Below, one piece after another: positions 5,387 through 11,576 of a stretch of DNA of 31,305 nt (position 1 is its first letter; the number at the start of each line of letters is the position of its first letter). Origin of the DNA: a virus; the IMG/VR virus record IMGVR_UViG_3300035128_000047, positions 1-31,305 of that record; one strand, given 5' to 3'. The translations under genes and the position numbers were made by a program. The notes below the pieces were generated by a model. That model made no database searches. It was not told the origin of the DNA and was given only the letters and a program-made list of their open reading frames with translations.

Positions 5387-5415
5387 AGTTTACTTTTACA
5401 AATTGAGAGTGTCAA
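5387..5415 (-). promoter_or_regulatory. Probable integrase promoter
   Basis: On the minus strand: TTGACA (5415-5410), a 17-bp spacer, TAAACT (5392-5387). The -35 is perfect and the -10 matches at four of six positions. The start would be near 5380, 83 bp upstream of the integrase ATG. Confidence 0.5.
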
Positions 5416-5544
5416 GGCTTGTGGGCTGCAACGGCCGTTTCTGTGAATTCTATGTCTTCTCTTCCCGAATGGTTTGGATGTGGAAACGGCCGTTGGAGTG
5501 TATGAGCGGACACTCCACCTTATTTCTCCTCCTCTTTTTTGAGG

Positions 5545-5581
5545 ACCTGGTGGGGGTGACGGGGTTTTGCCCCCACCAGGT
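5545..5581. promoter_or_regulatory. 12-bp perfect hairpin upstream of the early operon
   Basis: ACCTGGTGGGGG (5545-5556) with CCCCCACCAGGT (5570-5581) around a 13-nt loop, 23 bp before the first early gene. There is no U tract on either side, so an operator or 5'-UTR structure is likelier than a terminator. GGATGAA-type repeats follow it at 5597-5609. Confidence 0.45.
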
Positions 5582-5604
5582 GGGAGAGGGGGAAAGGATG
5601 AAGG

Positions 5605-5820
5605 ATGAAGAAAAAGGAAATGGGGGAAGGAAAGCATGTACGGATTGCACAGAATGTGCAGACTTCGCGGGGGGCGCAGTTTGCCGGGAGGCATGGGGTG
5701 ATTACGAAGGTGTTTATGGCAGAGATGGATTCTTATTGTTTGGTGAAGGTGAATGCAGGGAACGGCCGTTCGCGTCATGCGGCGTTTGGCTATTGGGAGT
5801 TAACGGAGATTCCAGAATGA
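5605..5820 (+). CDS. Small basic protein, first gene of the early operon
   Basis: The product is 71 aa with an N-terminal lysine-rich stretch and a compact RGAQFAGRHGVITKV...DSYCLVKVNAG...YWELTEI pattern. A short beta-barrel (KOW/SH3-like: glycine, then hydrophobic strands) is conceivable. I do not recognise the family. GGAAAGG lies 7 nt before ATG 5605. An alternative ATG at 5620 is also possible. The stop overlaps the next start (ATGA), so the two are translationally coupled. It opens a chain of five coupled genes that ends with the replication initiator. Confidence 0.6.
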   Translation: MKKKEMGEGKHVRIAQNVQTSRGAQFAGRHGVITKVFMAEMDSYCLVKVNAGNGRSRHAAFGYWELTEIPE

Positions 5821-5924
5821 AGACTTGGATAATAAGGATTTTACTGGTGGTGGGGGCAGTGATTTTGATTACGGCGATTGTGGTGAATGGCATTACTATT
5901 TATTGCGAGTACGCGGGGTGTTGA
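5817..5924 (+). CDS. 35-aa single-span membrane peptide
   Basis: MKTWIIR is followed by a hydrophobic helix (ILLVVGAVILITAIVV) and a short tail with two cysteines (YCEYAGC). It starts in an ATGA overlap with the preceding gene, and the next gene begins two bases after its stop. A positive N-terminus and one helix predict N-in topology. No function can be assigned. Coupling to replication genes is typical of small phage membrane peptides of unknown role. Confidence 0.6.
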   Translation: MKTWIIRILLVVGAVILITAIVVNGITIYCEYAGC

Positions 5925-5926
5925 GG

Positions 5927-6049
5927 ATGAGATTTAAATTGAGGGTATCGTTGATTGTGGTGGTGGCGGCCGGAGCGGCCGGGGCGGCGTTGGTGCTGGC
6001 CTCTCAGTGGTTGGGGGCGGCGCTGCGCACGTGGGGGTGGTTACTATGA
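5927..6049 (+). CDS. 40-aa single-span membrane peptide
   Basis: A basic start (MRFKLR) is followed by a long Ala/Val/Leu-rich helix (SLIVVVAAGAAGAALVLA) and a Trp-rich end (QWLGAALRTWGWLL). GAGG lies immediately before ATG 5927. The stop overlaps the next start in ATGA. With its neighbours it forms a small membrane cassette. It could be a cleaved signal peptide of a small exported product, but no cysteine lipobox is present. Confidence 0.55.
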   Translation: MRFKLRVSLIVVVAAGAAGAALVLASQWLGAALRTWGWLL

Positions 6050-6468
6050 GCGGCATGATTCTGGCTTCGCTGATGATTACGGCGCAAGTGGCGGTGGAAA
6101 CTTCACTGACGGATTATGCGCTTTTCCCATATACCTACACGCCCGCGGCGGGGGGCATTAATTGTGATGGGGATTGCTCGACGGTGGCGACGGGGGAGAT
6201 GGGGCCGGAGTTGTATGGGTGGGCGTTGGCATGTCCTGGGGAGTTGGTGGGATATGACGTGACGGCCTGGGTTTGGGGGCCGTGGGGATATTGGCGGCCG
6301 TGCCTGGATGCGGGCGGGGCGATTGTGATTGACCATAAGGCGGGGGTGGTGTATGTGGATGCGATGGAGCATTGCATGGAGCGAGCGTGCCTGCCCTGGT
6401 GGAGTTATTTGGAGCATGAGGAGTGGCAGATTGAGTGGCGGGTTAATCCATTGAGGGGAAGCGCATGA
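6046..6468 (+). CDS. Cysteine-rich exported protein of unknown function
   Basis: The product is 140 aa and starts with a hydrophobic signal-like segment (MSGMILASLMITAQVAVETS). The rest has six cysteines in two or three pairs (INCDGDCS, ALACPG, RPCLDAGG, EHCMERACLPWW) and many tryptophans, which fits an exported, disulphide-bonded protein. The GYDVTAWVWGP...CLDAGGAIVID...VYVDAM stretch faintly recalls 3D/RlpA-like double-psi barrels with their aspartates, but I would not assign it. If that were right it could be the missing cell-wall enzyme. Start and stop overlap both neighbours (ATGA), so it is made together with the initiator. Confidence 0.65.
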   Translation: MSGMILASLMITAQVAVETSLTDYALFPYTYTPAAGGINCDGDCSTVATGEMGPELYGWALACPGELVGYDVTAWVWGPWGYWRPCLDAGGAIVIDHKAGVVYVDAMEHCMERACLPWWSYLEHEEWQIEWRVNPLRGSA

Positions 6469-7436
6469 ATTCAACGGCGCAGGTATTACAGACGTTGCGT
6501 GGCGGGCGGTTGCATGTGTTGATCGCACTCTTCGCCCAGGCGGTGTTACCGGTAGGAGAGCGGCCGATTGCAGCGATGTGTGGGGTGAGTCGGAAGACGG
6601 TGCGGGCGCATTTGCAGACGTTGGAGGCGTTGGGGTTGGTGGTACATGGGGAGTTTAAGTCTAAGGCTACGTGGAATTTAACTGTGGCGGCGCGGCAATT
6701 GCCGCTGCCATTTGCTGTTGTTTCGGATGGGCGCATTCGTGGCGCTCATGAGTCCCTGGCTCCGTTGCCGGGATTGCTGCCTGGTTCGTTGCAGGCAGCG
6801 CGATCTCCGTTGGTCGTTGATGGGACAACAGGAAGTTATCCACAGGGTTATCCACAGGTTGAGGGGGGAGATGAGGGTAAAAGTTACCCTCACGGGCCTG
6901 GTGAGGGTAAAAGTTACCCTCACGGGGACACTTATTTAAACGTTGTTGTTGATCAAGTTAATTTAAAAGATCAACAACAACGTGTTCTAAGCAGCGGTGA
7001 GGGTAAAAGTTACCCTCACGGTTTGATGTGGGCGGTGTTGGAGTGGTTGGAGGTGGAGCGGCCGGAGTCGTTACCGCAGGTGGCACCGGCGTTGGCGCTG
7101 GCTTATGCGTGGTATGCGCTGGCGGAGGAGAAGATTGAGCGCCCGGCCGGGTATGTGATTACTCGCATTGTCCGGGGTGATTCTTCGCCGCCGGGTGATT
7201 GGTTGACGCTGGCACGAGCGTGGTTGGCGTTGGATGATGACCGGCGGCGGGTTGTGCTGGAGCAGTGGCGCCAGGCCAGTATTTACGGGTTTGATTTGCC
7301 CAGCGGCTTCCCCTGGCTGCCTTTCGGGGTGTTGAAGGCGCTGGCAAGTGTGAAACGGAAGCGGTTGGAGCGGGTGACGGGAAACGGGCTTTTTGCCCCG
7401 GATTGCCTGTTGCCGGAGGAGTGGCGTATGGAGTGA
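6465..7436 (+). CDS. Replication initiator with winged helix; carries the origin in its own sequence
   Basis: The product is 323 aa. Residues 1-75 form a winged helix-turn-helix (ERPIAAMCGVSRKTVRAHLQTLEALGLVV). Residues 124-186 are a low-complexity linker in which EGKSYPHG occurs three times, because the DNA there is the origin. Residues 187-323 form an alpha-helical, Trp-rich domain that may contact the host replisome. This is the architecture of lambda O: an N-terminal ori-binding domain, the iterons inside the gene, and a C-terminal partner-binding domain. There is no sequence similarity I can claim. No helicase, primase or helicase loader is seen nearby, so host proteins (DnaA, DnaB) are presumably recruited. 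Its ATG overlaps the stop of the preceding gene. The assignment rests mainly on the origin. Confidence 0.75.
   Translation: MNSTAQVLQTLRGGRLHVLIALFAQAVLPVGERPIAAMCGVSRKTVRAHLQTLEALGLVVHGEFKSKATWNLTVAARQLPLPFAVVSDGRIRGAHESLAPLPGLLPGSLQAARSPLVVDGTTGSYPQGYPQVEGGDEGKSYPHGPGEGKSYPHGDTYLNVVVDQVNLKDQQQRVLSSGEGKSYPHGLMWAVLEWLEVERPESLPQVAPALALAYAWYALAEEKIERPAGYVITRIVRGDSSPPGDWLTLARAWLALDDDRRRVVLEQWRQASIYGFDLPSGFPWLPFGVLKALASVKRKRLERVTGNGLFAPDCLLPEEWRME
6836..7019. other. ori: Origin of replication inside the initiator gene
   Basis: Two perfect DnaA boxes TTATCCACA lie 12 bp apart (6836-6844, 6848-6856). Three palindromic iterons follow (6872-6892 core, 6901-6923, 6997-7019), each GTGAGGGTAA, AAG, TTACCCTCAC, with the first lacking its outermost base pair. 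Between iterons 2 and 3 is a 15-bp perfect inverted repeat ACGTTGTTGTTGATC (6940-6954) / GATCAACAACAACGT (6969-6983) enclosing an AT-only-rich spacer (AAGTTAATTTAAAA), with TTATTTAAA just upstream. This AT-rich segment is a natural unwinding element. Everything is in frame within the gene. Confidence 0.85.
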
Positions 7437-7449
7437 ACTGGCGTTGGTC

Positions 7450-7517
7450 AGGGCCTTGCCTCTCTGCGAGTTATCATGAAGTCAAGGGGTTGACTGGGGG
7501 CAAGGCTCTTTATTTTT
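7450..7517 (+). terminator. Branched terminator/attenuator after the initiator
   Basis: An outer 11-bp stem AGGGCCTTGCC (7450-7460) with GGCAAGGCTCT (7499-7509, one G-U) encloses a second perfect hairpin AGTCAA-GGGG-TTGACT (7480-7495) and runs directly into TTATTTTT. The next gene's GGGAGG follows at 7518. The position, 13 bp after a stop and just before a start, fits partial termination or attenuation. Confidence 0.65.
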
Positions 7518-7529
7518 GGGAGGTTGAAC

Positions 7530-7685
7530 GTGAACAAAACGCATAAGGTAAAGGCGAGATGGACGCGGCACCAACGGATGGTGACTACGCCGAATGGTAT
7601 GGCGAAGCCGGTGGTGAAGTATTGTGGCCGGTTGATTTATCCGAAGAGTTATATAGCAAGGAAAAAGGCCAGCGGTGGGCGCTGA
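7530..7685 (+). CDS. Small very basic protein (frame overlaps next entry)
   Basis: The product is 51 aa from GTG 7530, with GGGAGG 6 nt upstream, the best Shine-Dalgarno in this stretch. The protein is strongly basic (MNKTHKVKARWTRHQRM...KYCGRLIYPKSYIARKKASGGR) and could bind nucleic acid. It overlaps, in another frame, the longer reading frame 7559-7783. Only one of the two may be real, though both could be. I do not recognise it. Confidence 0.45.
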   Translation: MNKTHKVKARWTRHQRMVTTPNGMAKPVVKYCGRLIYPKSYIARKKASGGR

Positions 7686-7783
7686 CCTTTGGAAACCATT
7701 ATTTGAGTGTAACGGTCGGTGACATTGTAGCATGTGGAACGGCCGTTTTGCAAGATCATTTTAAGGAGTATGCAAAACGATGA
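7559..7783 (+). CDS. Small acidic protein (alternative frame)
   Basis: The product is 74 aa and acidic (MDAAPTDGDYAEWYGEAGGEVLW...ALTFGNHYLSVTVGDIVACGTAV). Its stop overlaps the start of the membrane protein gene (ATGA), as is typical of this operon, and an ACGGCCGT motif is read in the usual T-A-V frame. Against it, the Shine-Dalgarno is weak. It overlaps the basic 51-aa frame by 127 nt. Family unknown. Confidence 0.45.
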   Translation: MDAAPTDGDYAEWYGEAGGEVLWPVDLSEELYSKEKGQRWALTFGNHYLSVTVGDIVACGTAVLQDHFKEYAKR

Positions 7784-8610
7784 ATGACATTAGCAGAACA
7801 GTAAGCAAGTTTTTGTTTTATTCGGTGGCGGTGGTTTTGTTGATCTGGACAAGCAGCCTGACGGTGACGTTTGTTCAGGGCGCTTTGCCCAGCGTGTTTT
7901 GGGTGGTGCCGTTTCTGGCCCTGGTCATTTTCGATGGCGGGCAGGTGGCTTGGCTGTTCGTCTTCCTCCATTACAGCGAAGGGGCCGGGCAGCGGGCCGT
8001 TGCCATTGTGACGTGCCTGTTGGATTTTATTGGCGTGGGGCTAATGGTGGTGGCGGAGATTTTGTTGGGGGGGCAAACGTTAACGGCCGCGCCGGATAGC
8101 CTGGGGACTTATGCCATTTGGGGTATTGGTGTTTGGACGGTTGCCAATGTAGGCGCGGTGATTGCGTTTCATTTGTTTGCGCCTTCGGCCCGGTTGCAAA
8201 TGGCTCTGCAAAGTGAGACGGATTCTATAACTGACTCGGCTTTCAAACTGCTTTCTCAAATGCGGGCAGAACATAGCCAGGACCTAGCGAATCAATTAGC
8301 GAATGGCATGATGCAGCAGTTGACGGCGCGGTTGGCTGTGGACGCGAACAACAACGGGATTTCCGATGTGTTTGAGTTGGCTTCGGCTAATGGCAAGGCG
8401 GAGCCGGTTATGATTCCGGTCGATGGTCAAGCCAACAAGAAGCTGCCGGACAAAGATGATCCGGCCTGGCACCAAATGGCGGCGGAGGCGTTGACGCATA
8501 TTGGTTATGTTCAACCCAATGGTAAACCGATAACGGCCGCTTATGTGGCCCAAGCGCGGGAGATTGGCAGCAATAATTTACCGGATGAGGAGGCCCACCC
8601 AAACGGATAA
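7780..8610 (+). CDS. Four-span membrane protein with cytoplasmic tail
   Basis: The product is 276 aa. Four hydrophobic helices (about residues 10-32, 40-62, 72-95, 105-130) are followed by a soluble region of about 140 residues. That region holds a helical stretch (SETDSITDSAFKLLSQMRAEHSQDLANQLANGMMQQL), a DANNNGISDVFEL segment that resembles a calcium-binding EF-hand-like or type-3 repeat loop, and a C-terminal piece rich in A and H. The acidic pair in the second loop (FDGGQVAWLFVF) is also notable. It starts in an ATGA overlap and has AAGGAG 12 nt before. Function unknown; membrane-linked replication or superinfection exclusion are guesses only. Confidence 0.7.
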   Translation: MNDISRTVSKFLFYSVAVVLLIWTSSLTVTFVQGALPSVFWVVPFLALVIFDGGQVAWLFVFLHYSEGAGQRAVAIVTCLLDFIGVGLMVVAEILLGGQTLTAAPDSLGTYAIWGIGVWTVANVGAVIAFHLFAPSARLQMALQSETDSITDSAFKLLSQMRAEHSQDLANQLANGMMQQLTARLAVDANNNGISDVFELASANGKAEPVMIPVDGQANKKLPDKDDPAWHQMAAEALTHIGYVQPNGKPITAAYVAQAREIGSNNLPDEEAHPNG

Positions 8611-8626
8611 AGGCCACGCCCCACGC

Positions 8627-8661
8627 CTTGCCCACTAGACTCCGCCAGTATAGTGGGCAAG
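8627..8661. repeat. 11-bp inverted repeat; arm recurs at 9082-9103
   Basis: CTTGCCCACTA (8627-8637) with TAGTGGGCAAG (8651-8661), 13-nt loop. TAGTGGGCA recurs twice at 9082-9090 and 9093-9101, the latter followed by AGG as here. The three copies bracket two small overlapping genes, as the ends of a small inserted cassette would. The usual start of the next reading frame (TTG 8628) lies in the left arm. Confidence 0.5.
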
Positions 8662-8894
8662 GGCCACGCCGGGGTTGGCGTGAATATCGCAAGACGGGCG
8701 GTACCCAACGCTATCCCATGGATAGATGGTGGGTGAAGGAAGACGATAGGTGGGTGAAGCGTGGCCGGAATAGAAGTGATTTGGCAAGTATGAATGAGGC
8801 GCAATATGAACGATGGAAGGAACTTAGACGACGGGCAAGAGCTATCAAGCGCAGCGGCCAGCGTGCCGATGTGGGTGCAATCCGTCTTAGCTAA
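8628..8894 (+). CDS. Small basic Trp/Arg-rich protein
   Basis: Up to 88 aa if started at TTG 8628, 58 aa from ATG 8718. Neither start has a clear Shine-Dalgarno and the first lies in a hairpin arm. The sequence is basic with tryptophans (RRGWREYRKTGG, DRWWVKEDDRWVKRGR) and a helical end (EAQYERWKELRRRARAIKRSGQ). It could be nucleic-acid binding. It overlaps the next gene by about 90 bp in another frame. Family unknown. Confidence 0.45.
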   Translation: MPTRLRQYSGQGPRRGWREYRKTGGTQRYPMDRWWVKEDDRWVKRGRNRSDLASMNEAQYERWKELRRRARAIKRSGQRADVGAIRLS

Positions 8895-9084
8895 TGGCAA
8901 GGTGTTGGAGGCGATGATGGTGATACGGCCGTTGGCTATTGATCTGGATGTGGTTTCAGAAGATGACGGCGATGGCAAGTTGCAGACTGTTTCGTTGGAC
9001 ATCAATGGCAACTGGATTCTCTTGCGAGTATCTTCCTCCCATAATGATGGGGAGGAGGGTGGCCTATTCGATTTGGAATTCTAG
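8806..9084 (+). CDS. Small acidic protein of unknown function
   Basis: The product is 92 aa from ATG 8806 (an alternative ATG at 8794 adds four residues). The N-terminus is polar. The second half alternates hydrophobic strands and acidic turns (LEAMMVIRPLAIDLDVVSEDDGDGKLQTVSLDINGNWILLRVSSS), which suggests a small beta domain. The stop TAG forms part of the repeated TAGTGGGCA. It overlaps the preceding gene out of frame. Family not recognised. Confidence 0.5.
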   Translation: MNDGRNLDDGQELSSAAASVPMWVQSVLANGKVLEAMMVIRPLAIDLDVVSEDDGDGKLQTVSLDINGNWILLRVSSSHNDGEEGGLFDLEF

Positions 9085-9105
9085 TGGGCATATAGTGGGC
9101 AAGGC

Positions 9106-9456
9106 ATGAACAAGTTGGAAACAATCATCTCTGCATTAGTACCTGGCGGCGAAGGCCATCGGTTGTCGGGGGGGCTGGGGTTACGTCTCAGCCGGGGCAA
9201 TGGTATGTATGTGCTAGGATGTAGCCGATATGACAATGTGCCAAGTGAGACGGAGATGTCGACGGTGGAAACGGCCGTTGTTTCCGTCTTTGCACCACGC
9301 TTTATTTTTCGTTCTGCTAGGCCGGGGTGGGCAGGAAGAGGCGAGAAGCAACATGGATTGTGGAGAATCTATTGGCCCCAGGAAGAGATTGAGATGACAT
9401 ATTTCAAGCCAATGCAATTGGATCTATCAGCAAGAGATGGGGATAGGGGATCATAA
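9106..9456 (+). CDS. Hypothetical protein
   Basis: The product is 116 aa: a helical start (MNKLETIISALVPGG), then a beta-rich middle (LGLRLSRGNGMYVLGCSRYDNV...VVSVFAPRFIFRS) and a Trp/Tyr-rich end. AAGG lies just before the ATG and the TAGTGGGCAAGG repeat immediately precedes it. It contains an ACGGCCGT read as T-A-V, like other genes of the element. It is the last gene before the packaging operon, with 84 bp between. No function can be assigned. Confidence 0.55.
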   Translation: MNKLETIISALVPGGEGHRLSGGLGLRLSRGNGMYVLGCSRYDNVPSETEMSTVETAVVSVFAPRFIFRSARPGWAGRGEKQHGLWRIYWPQEEIEMTYFKPMQLDLSARDGDRGS

Positions 9457-9540
9457 TCTCTATGGCCTTTTTCCACATGACCGTTGGGCGAGTGAAAAAA
9501 CCACACCCGCACGTTTTAATTGTTTTCCTAGAGAGGTGAT

Positions 9541-10041
9541 ATGGGTAAGAGAGGCCCGAAGGCAACGCCGACGAAGCTGAAGGAGTTGAGGGGGAATCCG
9601 GGGAAACGGCCGTTGCCGGTGGATGAGCCGGAGCCGGTGGCTGAGGTGCCTATGGTGCCGAGGGGGATGAAGACGCACCATAAGTTGGCGGTGACGTTTT
9701 GGGAGGAGCATGGGGAGGCGATGGCGGGGTTGGGGGTGCTGACGGCGGCGGATGCGGGGGCGTGGCGGTTGATGGCTCATCATTATGAGATGGCGTTGTT
9801 GGCGTTGAAGCAGGTGGAGCGGGAGGGGTTGACGCGGCGGGATGAGGCGGGGGTGGAACGGAAGCATCCGGCGTTGCAAATCTGGCGGGATAACAGCAGG
9901 TTATTTTTGAAGTATGCGGCGGAGTTTGGTTTGACGCCGAGTGGGAGGGTGGGGCTGAAGGTGGAGCCGAGGAAGGCGAAGGCGCAGAGTATTGCGGATG
10001 AGTTGTTTAGGATGGTGAATGGGAAGGTGGATGATGAGTGA
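9541..10041 (+). CDS. terS: Terminase small subunit, P27 family
   Basis: The product is 166 aa. The start MGKRGPKATPTKLKELRGNPGKRPLP is the diagnostic N-terminus of P27-type small terminases. The remainder is helical (AVTFWEEHGEAMAGLGVLTAADAGAWRLMAHHYEMALLALKQVEREG) and ends near PRKAKAQSIADELFRM. The small subunit recognises the viral packaging site and feeds DNA to the large subunit. GAGAGGTGAT lies before the ATG. Its stop overlaps the start of the ParB-like gene. Unusually, two genes separate it from the large subunit. Confidence 0.9.
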   Translation: MGKRGPKATPTKLKELRGNPGKRPLPVDEPEPVAEVPMVPRGMKTHHKLAVTFWEEHGEAMAGLGVLTAADAGAWRLMAHHYEMALLALKQVEREGLTRRDEAGVERKHPALQIWRDNSRLFLKYAAEFGLTPSGRVGLKVEPRKAKAQSIADELFRMVNGKVDDE

Positions 10042-11320
10042 TATACAGGATGTGAGTGTAAATGTGATCAGGGCGGATGGGGGAACGCAATCGAGGGCTG
10101 AGTTGGATTCGGAGACGATAGAGGAGTATCGGGGACTTTTGGTAGATGGGGGGTGGCCGTTTCCGGCGGTGGTGGCGTTTTATGATGGGGCGACGTATTG
10201 GTTGGCGGATGGGTTTCATCGGCTTTATGCGGCGCTGCGGGTGGGGCGGTTTGAGGTGCCGTGTGATGTGCGGCAGGGGACGCAGCGGGATGCGGTGTTG
10301 TATGGGGCGGGGGCGAATGCCACGCATGGGCTGCGCCGGACGAATGCGGATAAGCGGCGGGCGGTGCGGCGGTTGTTGGAGGATGAGGAGTGGGGACGGT
10401 GGTCTGATCGGGAGATTGCGCGGTGGTGCCGGGTGAGTCATCCGTTTGTGGCGGGGGTGCGGCGGGAGGTCGGGGAGGTCACTGGTAATGTTTCCAGTGA
10501 GCGGGTGTATCAGAACAAGCATGGGGAAACGGCCATTATGGAGACGGGAAATATCGGCCGTGTCGATAATAATGAACCGGATTATGTTTTTGTTTGGCAA
10601 CTGGAATTGCATGTGAGAGAGTGGTTGGAGGGGGTTGCGAACGATTTGTTTGGGGGGGTGGATGCTTTGCTGGATATAAAAGAGCGGCGTGTGGGGTGGG
10701 GGAGGAGTTGGAGCAGCCTTTTGCAAGCAGTGGATAGACGTGAATCTGCTTATCGGAAGAATGATTTGCGGCAGGCGTGTAATAATGTGTTGGATCAAGA
10801 GCAGCAGAAGCGGAAGGTGGAACTGCCGTCGGCGTCTGTGGCTGATATTGAGGCGGGGGTGCGGGCCTGGTGTGCGGCGCGTGGGGAGGAGGTGGATGTG
10901 GTGCGGGCGCTGTTGGATGTGACGGTGCGGAGGGAGAATGCTACCTGGCATGATTCGTTGGTGAAGGCTTTGCCGGGGCCGCGTTATCGTGGTGATACGG
11001 TGACGGCCGTGAGGAGGGTGTTGGCCGGGATGAGGGAGGAAGCGTCTGAAAAAGCGGAATCGACTGTTTCTGCGTCACCCAACCAGGCACAAACTGGCCT
11101 AGTCGGTGACGCGCTGCCTTCCGCGGCCGGAGAGGATGTGTCACTGACCGGCGGGGATTCTTTGCCGGCCGGTGACGTGGGGGGGAGGCGGGCAAAGTTG
11201 GAGGAGATGCAGCGGGAGTTGGAGAGGATGGTGGTTGAGAGTGAGCCGCCGATGGTGTTTTTGTATAACAAGGCTGCGATGGCGGTGGATGATTGTATTG
11301 AAGGATTGAAAAATGGCTGA
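10034..11320 (+). CDS. ParB/Srx-like domain protein inserted between the terminase genes
   Basis: The product is 428 aa from ATG 10034 (ATG 10031 is also possible); GGAAGG lies upstream. Residues 5-120 form a ParB-type N-terminal domain: VNVIRADGGTQSRAELDSETIEEY, WLADGFHRLYAALRVGRFEVPCDV, then GANATHGLRRTNADKRRAV. An HTH-like segment follows (SDREIARWCRVSHPFVAGVRREVG). The middle is helical. Residues about 345-385 are a low-complexity linker made by two in-frame 39-bp palindromic repeats (11073, 11139), and a coiled coil ends the chain (AKLEEMQRELERMVVE). The ParB fold can bind or hydrolyse CTP or act as a nuclease. In phages such proteins often modify DNA or assist packaging and partition. 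Which applies here is unknown, but its place in the terminase operon argues for DNA recognition during packaging. Confidence 0.85.
   Translation: MSDIQDVSVNVIRADGGTQSRAELDSETIEEYRGLLVDGGWPFPAVVAFYDGATYWLADGFHRLYAALRVGRFEVPCDVRQGTQRDAVLYGAGANATHGLRRTNADKRRAVRRLLEDEEWGRWSDREIARWCRVSHPFVAGVRREVGEVTGNVSSERVYQNKHGETAIMETGNIGRVDNNEPDYVFVWQLELHVREWLEGVANDLFGGVDALLDIKERRVGWGRSWSSLLQAVDRRESAYRKNDLRQACNNVLDQEQQKRKVELPSASVADIEAGVRAWCAARGEEVDVVRALLDVTVRRENATWHDSLVKALPGPRYRGDTVTAVRRVLAGMREEASEKAESTVSASPNQAQTGLVGDALPSAAGEDVSLTGGDSLPAGDVGGRRAKLEEMQRELERMVVESEPPMVFLYNKAAMAVDDCIEGLKNG
11073..11111. repeat. 39-bp palindromic repeat, in frame within the ParB-like gene (first)
   Basis: Starts CGTCACCCAACCAGG and ends GGTGACG. 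Its reverse complement closely matches the copies at 635 and 26475, sharing the central GTTTGTGCCTGG. Thirteen codons long, it keeps the reading frame and encodes part of a Ser/Pro/Gln linker. Confidence 0.75.
11139..11177. repeat. 39-bp palindromic repeat, in frame within the ParB-like gene (second)
   Basis: Starts TGTCACTGACCGGC, centre GGGGATTCTTT, ends GCCGGCCGGTGACG. It shares its centre and arms with the copy at 19852. Thirteen codons, read as SLTGGDSLPAGD. It lies 66 bp (22 codons) after the first. Confidence 0.75.
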
Positions 11321-11576
11321 TGTATGGCGAAGGGCGAGGGTGCGGATTAGTGGGGAGTTGATTTTGGATGCGCTGGCATTCCCGGAGGGGTGTAAGGGGA
11401 GGGAAGGGAATGTGTTGGTGACGGCGACGGGATCAATTGTGGTGGAGTTGGTGGTGGAGCATGAGGATTTACCGGTAGTGATGGAGGGGGATGTGCTGCC
11501 GTTGTTGTCTCCGAGGTTGACGCAGAAGGGGGAACGGCCGTCTGCGTTTTTTGATTTTGATTGGGGATTGGATTGA
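11313..11576 (+). CDS. Hypothetical protein between ParB-like and large terminase genes
   Basis: The product is 87 aa: RVRISGELILDALAFPEGCKG, then VLVTATGSIVVELVVEHEDLP, then EGDVLPLLSPRLTQKGERPSAFFDFDW, a likely small beta domain. It overlaps both neighbours by a few bases (starts 8 bp before the preceding stop, stop shares a base with the next ATG). Strong coupling suggests it is needed in step with the terminase. Family not recognised. Confidence 0.65.
   Translation: MADVWRRARVRISGELILDALAFPEGCKGREGNVLVTATGSIVVELVVEHEDLPVVMEGDVLPLLSPRLTQKGERPSAFFDFDWGLD

Larger units (their letters stand above)
5298..5604. other. Divergent control region between integrase and early operon
   Basis: No gene is seen. 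It contains the integrase promoter, a 13-bp perfect inverted repeat at 5355-5386, an 8-bp one TGGAGTGT/ACACTCCA (5494-5501/5510-5517 approximately), a 12-bp one at 5545-5581, and two ACGGCCGT palindromes. I found no strong plus-strand promoter for the early operon. The palindromes are candidate repressor operators of the lysis-lysogeny switch. Confidence 0.5.

Noticed and set aside
6872-7019. CRISPR-like array
   Set aside because: Three palindromic repeats with unequal spacing inside a coding frame, with DnaA boxes: an origin, not CRISPR.
10007-10951. 314-codon minus-strand frame opposite the ParB-like gene
   Set aside because: Same shadow effect; the plus-strand frame has clear domain motifs.
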